Positions 63,232-64,000 of a DNA stretch of 64,000 bases are shown here, one piece after another (the stretch's first letter is position 1; each line of letters opens with the position of its first letter). The translations under genes were made by a program, and so were the position numbers. The DNA lies in contig OZ037839.1 in NCBI GenBank assembly GCA_964035575.1, forward strand, positions 1,687,220 through 1,751,219. Reading direction: 5' to 3'. The stretch comes from Rhynchopus sp. YZ270_cl-10. Taxonomy: Eukaryota; Euglenozoa; Diplonemea; Diplonemida; Diplonemidae. Below the pieces are notes generated by a model, which worked only from the letters and a program-made list of their open reading frames with translations, was not told the DNA's origin and ran no database searches.

Positions 63232-64000
63232 ATGGAACTGTGTGTGCAGGGATATGATGATGAAACCAAATTCGTGATTGAGGTGGGTGAGAAGGACACA
63301 ACGGAGACGATGCGGCAGAAGGTGGCGTCTGCAACAGGGTTGTGCGAAGACAGCTTCCGCATGGGCTTCGGAGGGAAGGAGGAAGGAGAGGACATCACAG
63401 AACTGAGTGCTGGAGACACAGTCGTGTTGACGAAAACTACTAAGTACGCATCTGTTGAGGAACTTCGTGCCTTGGGTGAGACAGACATTTCCGAAGCGAG
63501 GTTGCGGACTGTGAAGGATCCTGAGGTGGCTTCTCTGCTTCTTCAGGCGGAGGTTGCGACTGAGATTCCGATGAACTTCTTAAAAAAAGAATCGTTTACG
63601 AGACTTGATCTCTCTGCTGTGTCTGGGGTGACGCGAATTGAGCAAGGCTTCCTCTACGAGTGTGCGTCGGTGGAAACGGTTGACTTGTCGGGATTGTGCA
63701 ACGTTACGCACATCGGGCATGACTGTCTCTCTCGCTGCACATCGTTGACAAGCCTTGACGTGTCAGGGTTCACTGGTGTGACGGTGATAGGGAACGCGTT
63801 CCTAGGAGGAAGTGGCGTCACAAAGCTTGACTTATCCGCGATGACGAGTGTGACGACGGTTGGTGACTACTTCCTCCACCGCTGCACGTCGCTGAAAAGG
63901 ATTGACATCTCAGGATGGCGCAGAGTCACGCACATTGAGAATTACTTCCTCAAGCACTGCACCTCGTTGGCAACGATTGATTTATCAGCTTTTTGCAGTG
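63232..64000 (+). CDS. Ubiquitin-like/BspA-type LRR protein, divergent, partial
   Basis: 256 codons are present; the frame runs off the window. Residues 1-69 match the ubiquitin-like domain of the genes at 21658 and 26652, almost identically at DNA level from GTGATTGAGGTGGGTGAGAA to GTGTTGACGAAAAC (about 63272-63437). The first 13 or so residues differ (MELCVQGYDDETK). From residue 70 the linker (YASVEELRALGETDISEARL) and LRRs (FLYECASVETVDLSGL, FLHRCTSLKRIDISGW) are clearly diverged and not homogenised. A mosaic of a recently shared N-terminus and an old LRR array is implied. Confidence 0.82.
   Translation, partial: MELCVQGYDDETKFVIEVGEKDTTETMRQKVASATGLCEDSFRMGFGGKEEGEDITELSAGDTVVLTKTTKYASVEELRALGETDISEARLRTVKDPEVASLLLQAEVATEIPMNFLKKESFTRLDLSAVSGVTRIEQGFLYECASVETVDLSGLCNVTHIGHDCLSRCTSLTSLDVSGFTGVTVIGNAFLGGSGVTKLDLSAMTSVTTVGDYFLHRCTSLKRIDISGWRRVTHIENYFLKHCTSLATIDLSAFCS

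Overview
The window looks like nuclear DNA of a unicellular eukaryote with a repeat-rich genome. Three host genes can be assembled from exons with canonical GT...CAG introns in matching reading phase (18883-20888, 35019-40117, 59842-62688). One of them encodes a mitochondrial-type presequence. Long intergenic regions are packed with short interspersed repeats, inverted-repeat (foldback) elements, MITEs and simple-sequence arrays. All confident host genes lie on the + strand. Several starts are preceded by a pyrimidine tract ending in CAG, which would suit spliced-leader trans-splicing or introns in the 5' leader. With the one-strand gene layout this makes a euglenozoan (diplonemid or kinetoplastid relative) my best guess, but it is only a guess. 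No rRNA or tRNA gene was recognised.

Layout. 1-3.2 kb: the 3' end of a non-LTR retrotransposon ORF abuts a 5'-truncated leucine-rich-repeat (LRR) gene, followed by a broken coiled-coil fragment. 3.6-6.3 kb: a foldback element, a fossil fragment of a cyclase-like gene and a 9-bp microsatellite. 6.3-8.1 and 13.2-15.0 kb: two paralogous multi-pass membrane proteins with a degenerate class III nucleotide-cyclase domain. Between them are a hAT-like element, an apparently whole Tc1/mariner (DD37E) transposon that split a SINE-like repeat, and a foldback element whose arms are rich in GCGATCGC. 15.1-21.2 kb: more repeats, a small secreted cysteine-rich protein and a three-exon polytopic membrane protein. 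21.3-32.1 kb: a tandem duplication of a two-gene cassette, each with a ubiquitin-like/BspA-type LRR protein followed by a ubiquitin-like/ankyrin/DUF4246-like protein. 35.0-40.1 kb: a receptor-like gene with signal peptide, propeller-like ectodomain, long Thr/Ala/Pro stalk, about eight membrane spans and a long cytoplasmic tail. 40.1-59.8 kb: gene-poor repeat territory. 59.8-62.7 kb: a mitochondrial armadillo-like gene whose third intron is almost entirely (AAC)411. 63.2 kb to the end: the start of a divergent member of the LRR family.

The main themes are gene families evolving by duplication and conversion (LRR cassette, cyclase pair), and an intergenic compartment of several repeat families. 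One of these, a hairpin of about 35 nt found at seven clear sites, always on the gene strand and with a paired base change in one copy, is the best candidate here for an undescribed RNA element. Gene functions are read by eye from motifs; no database search was possible.
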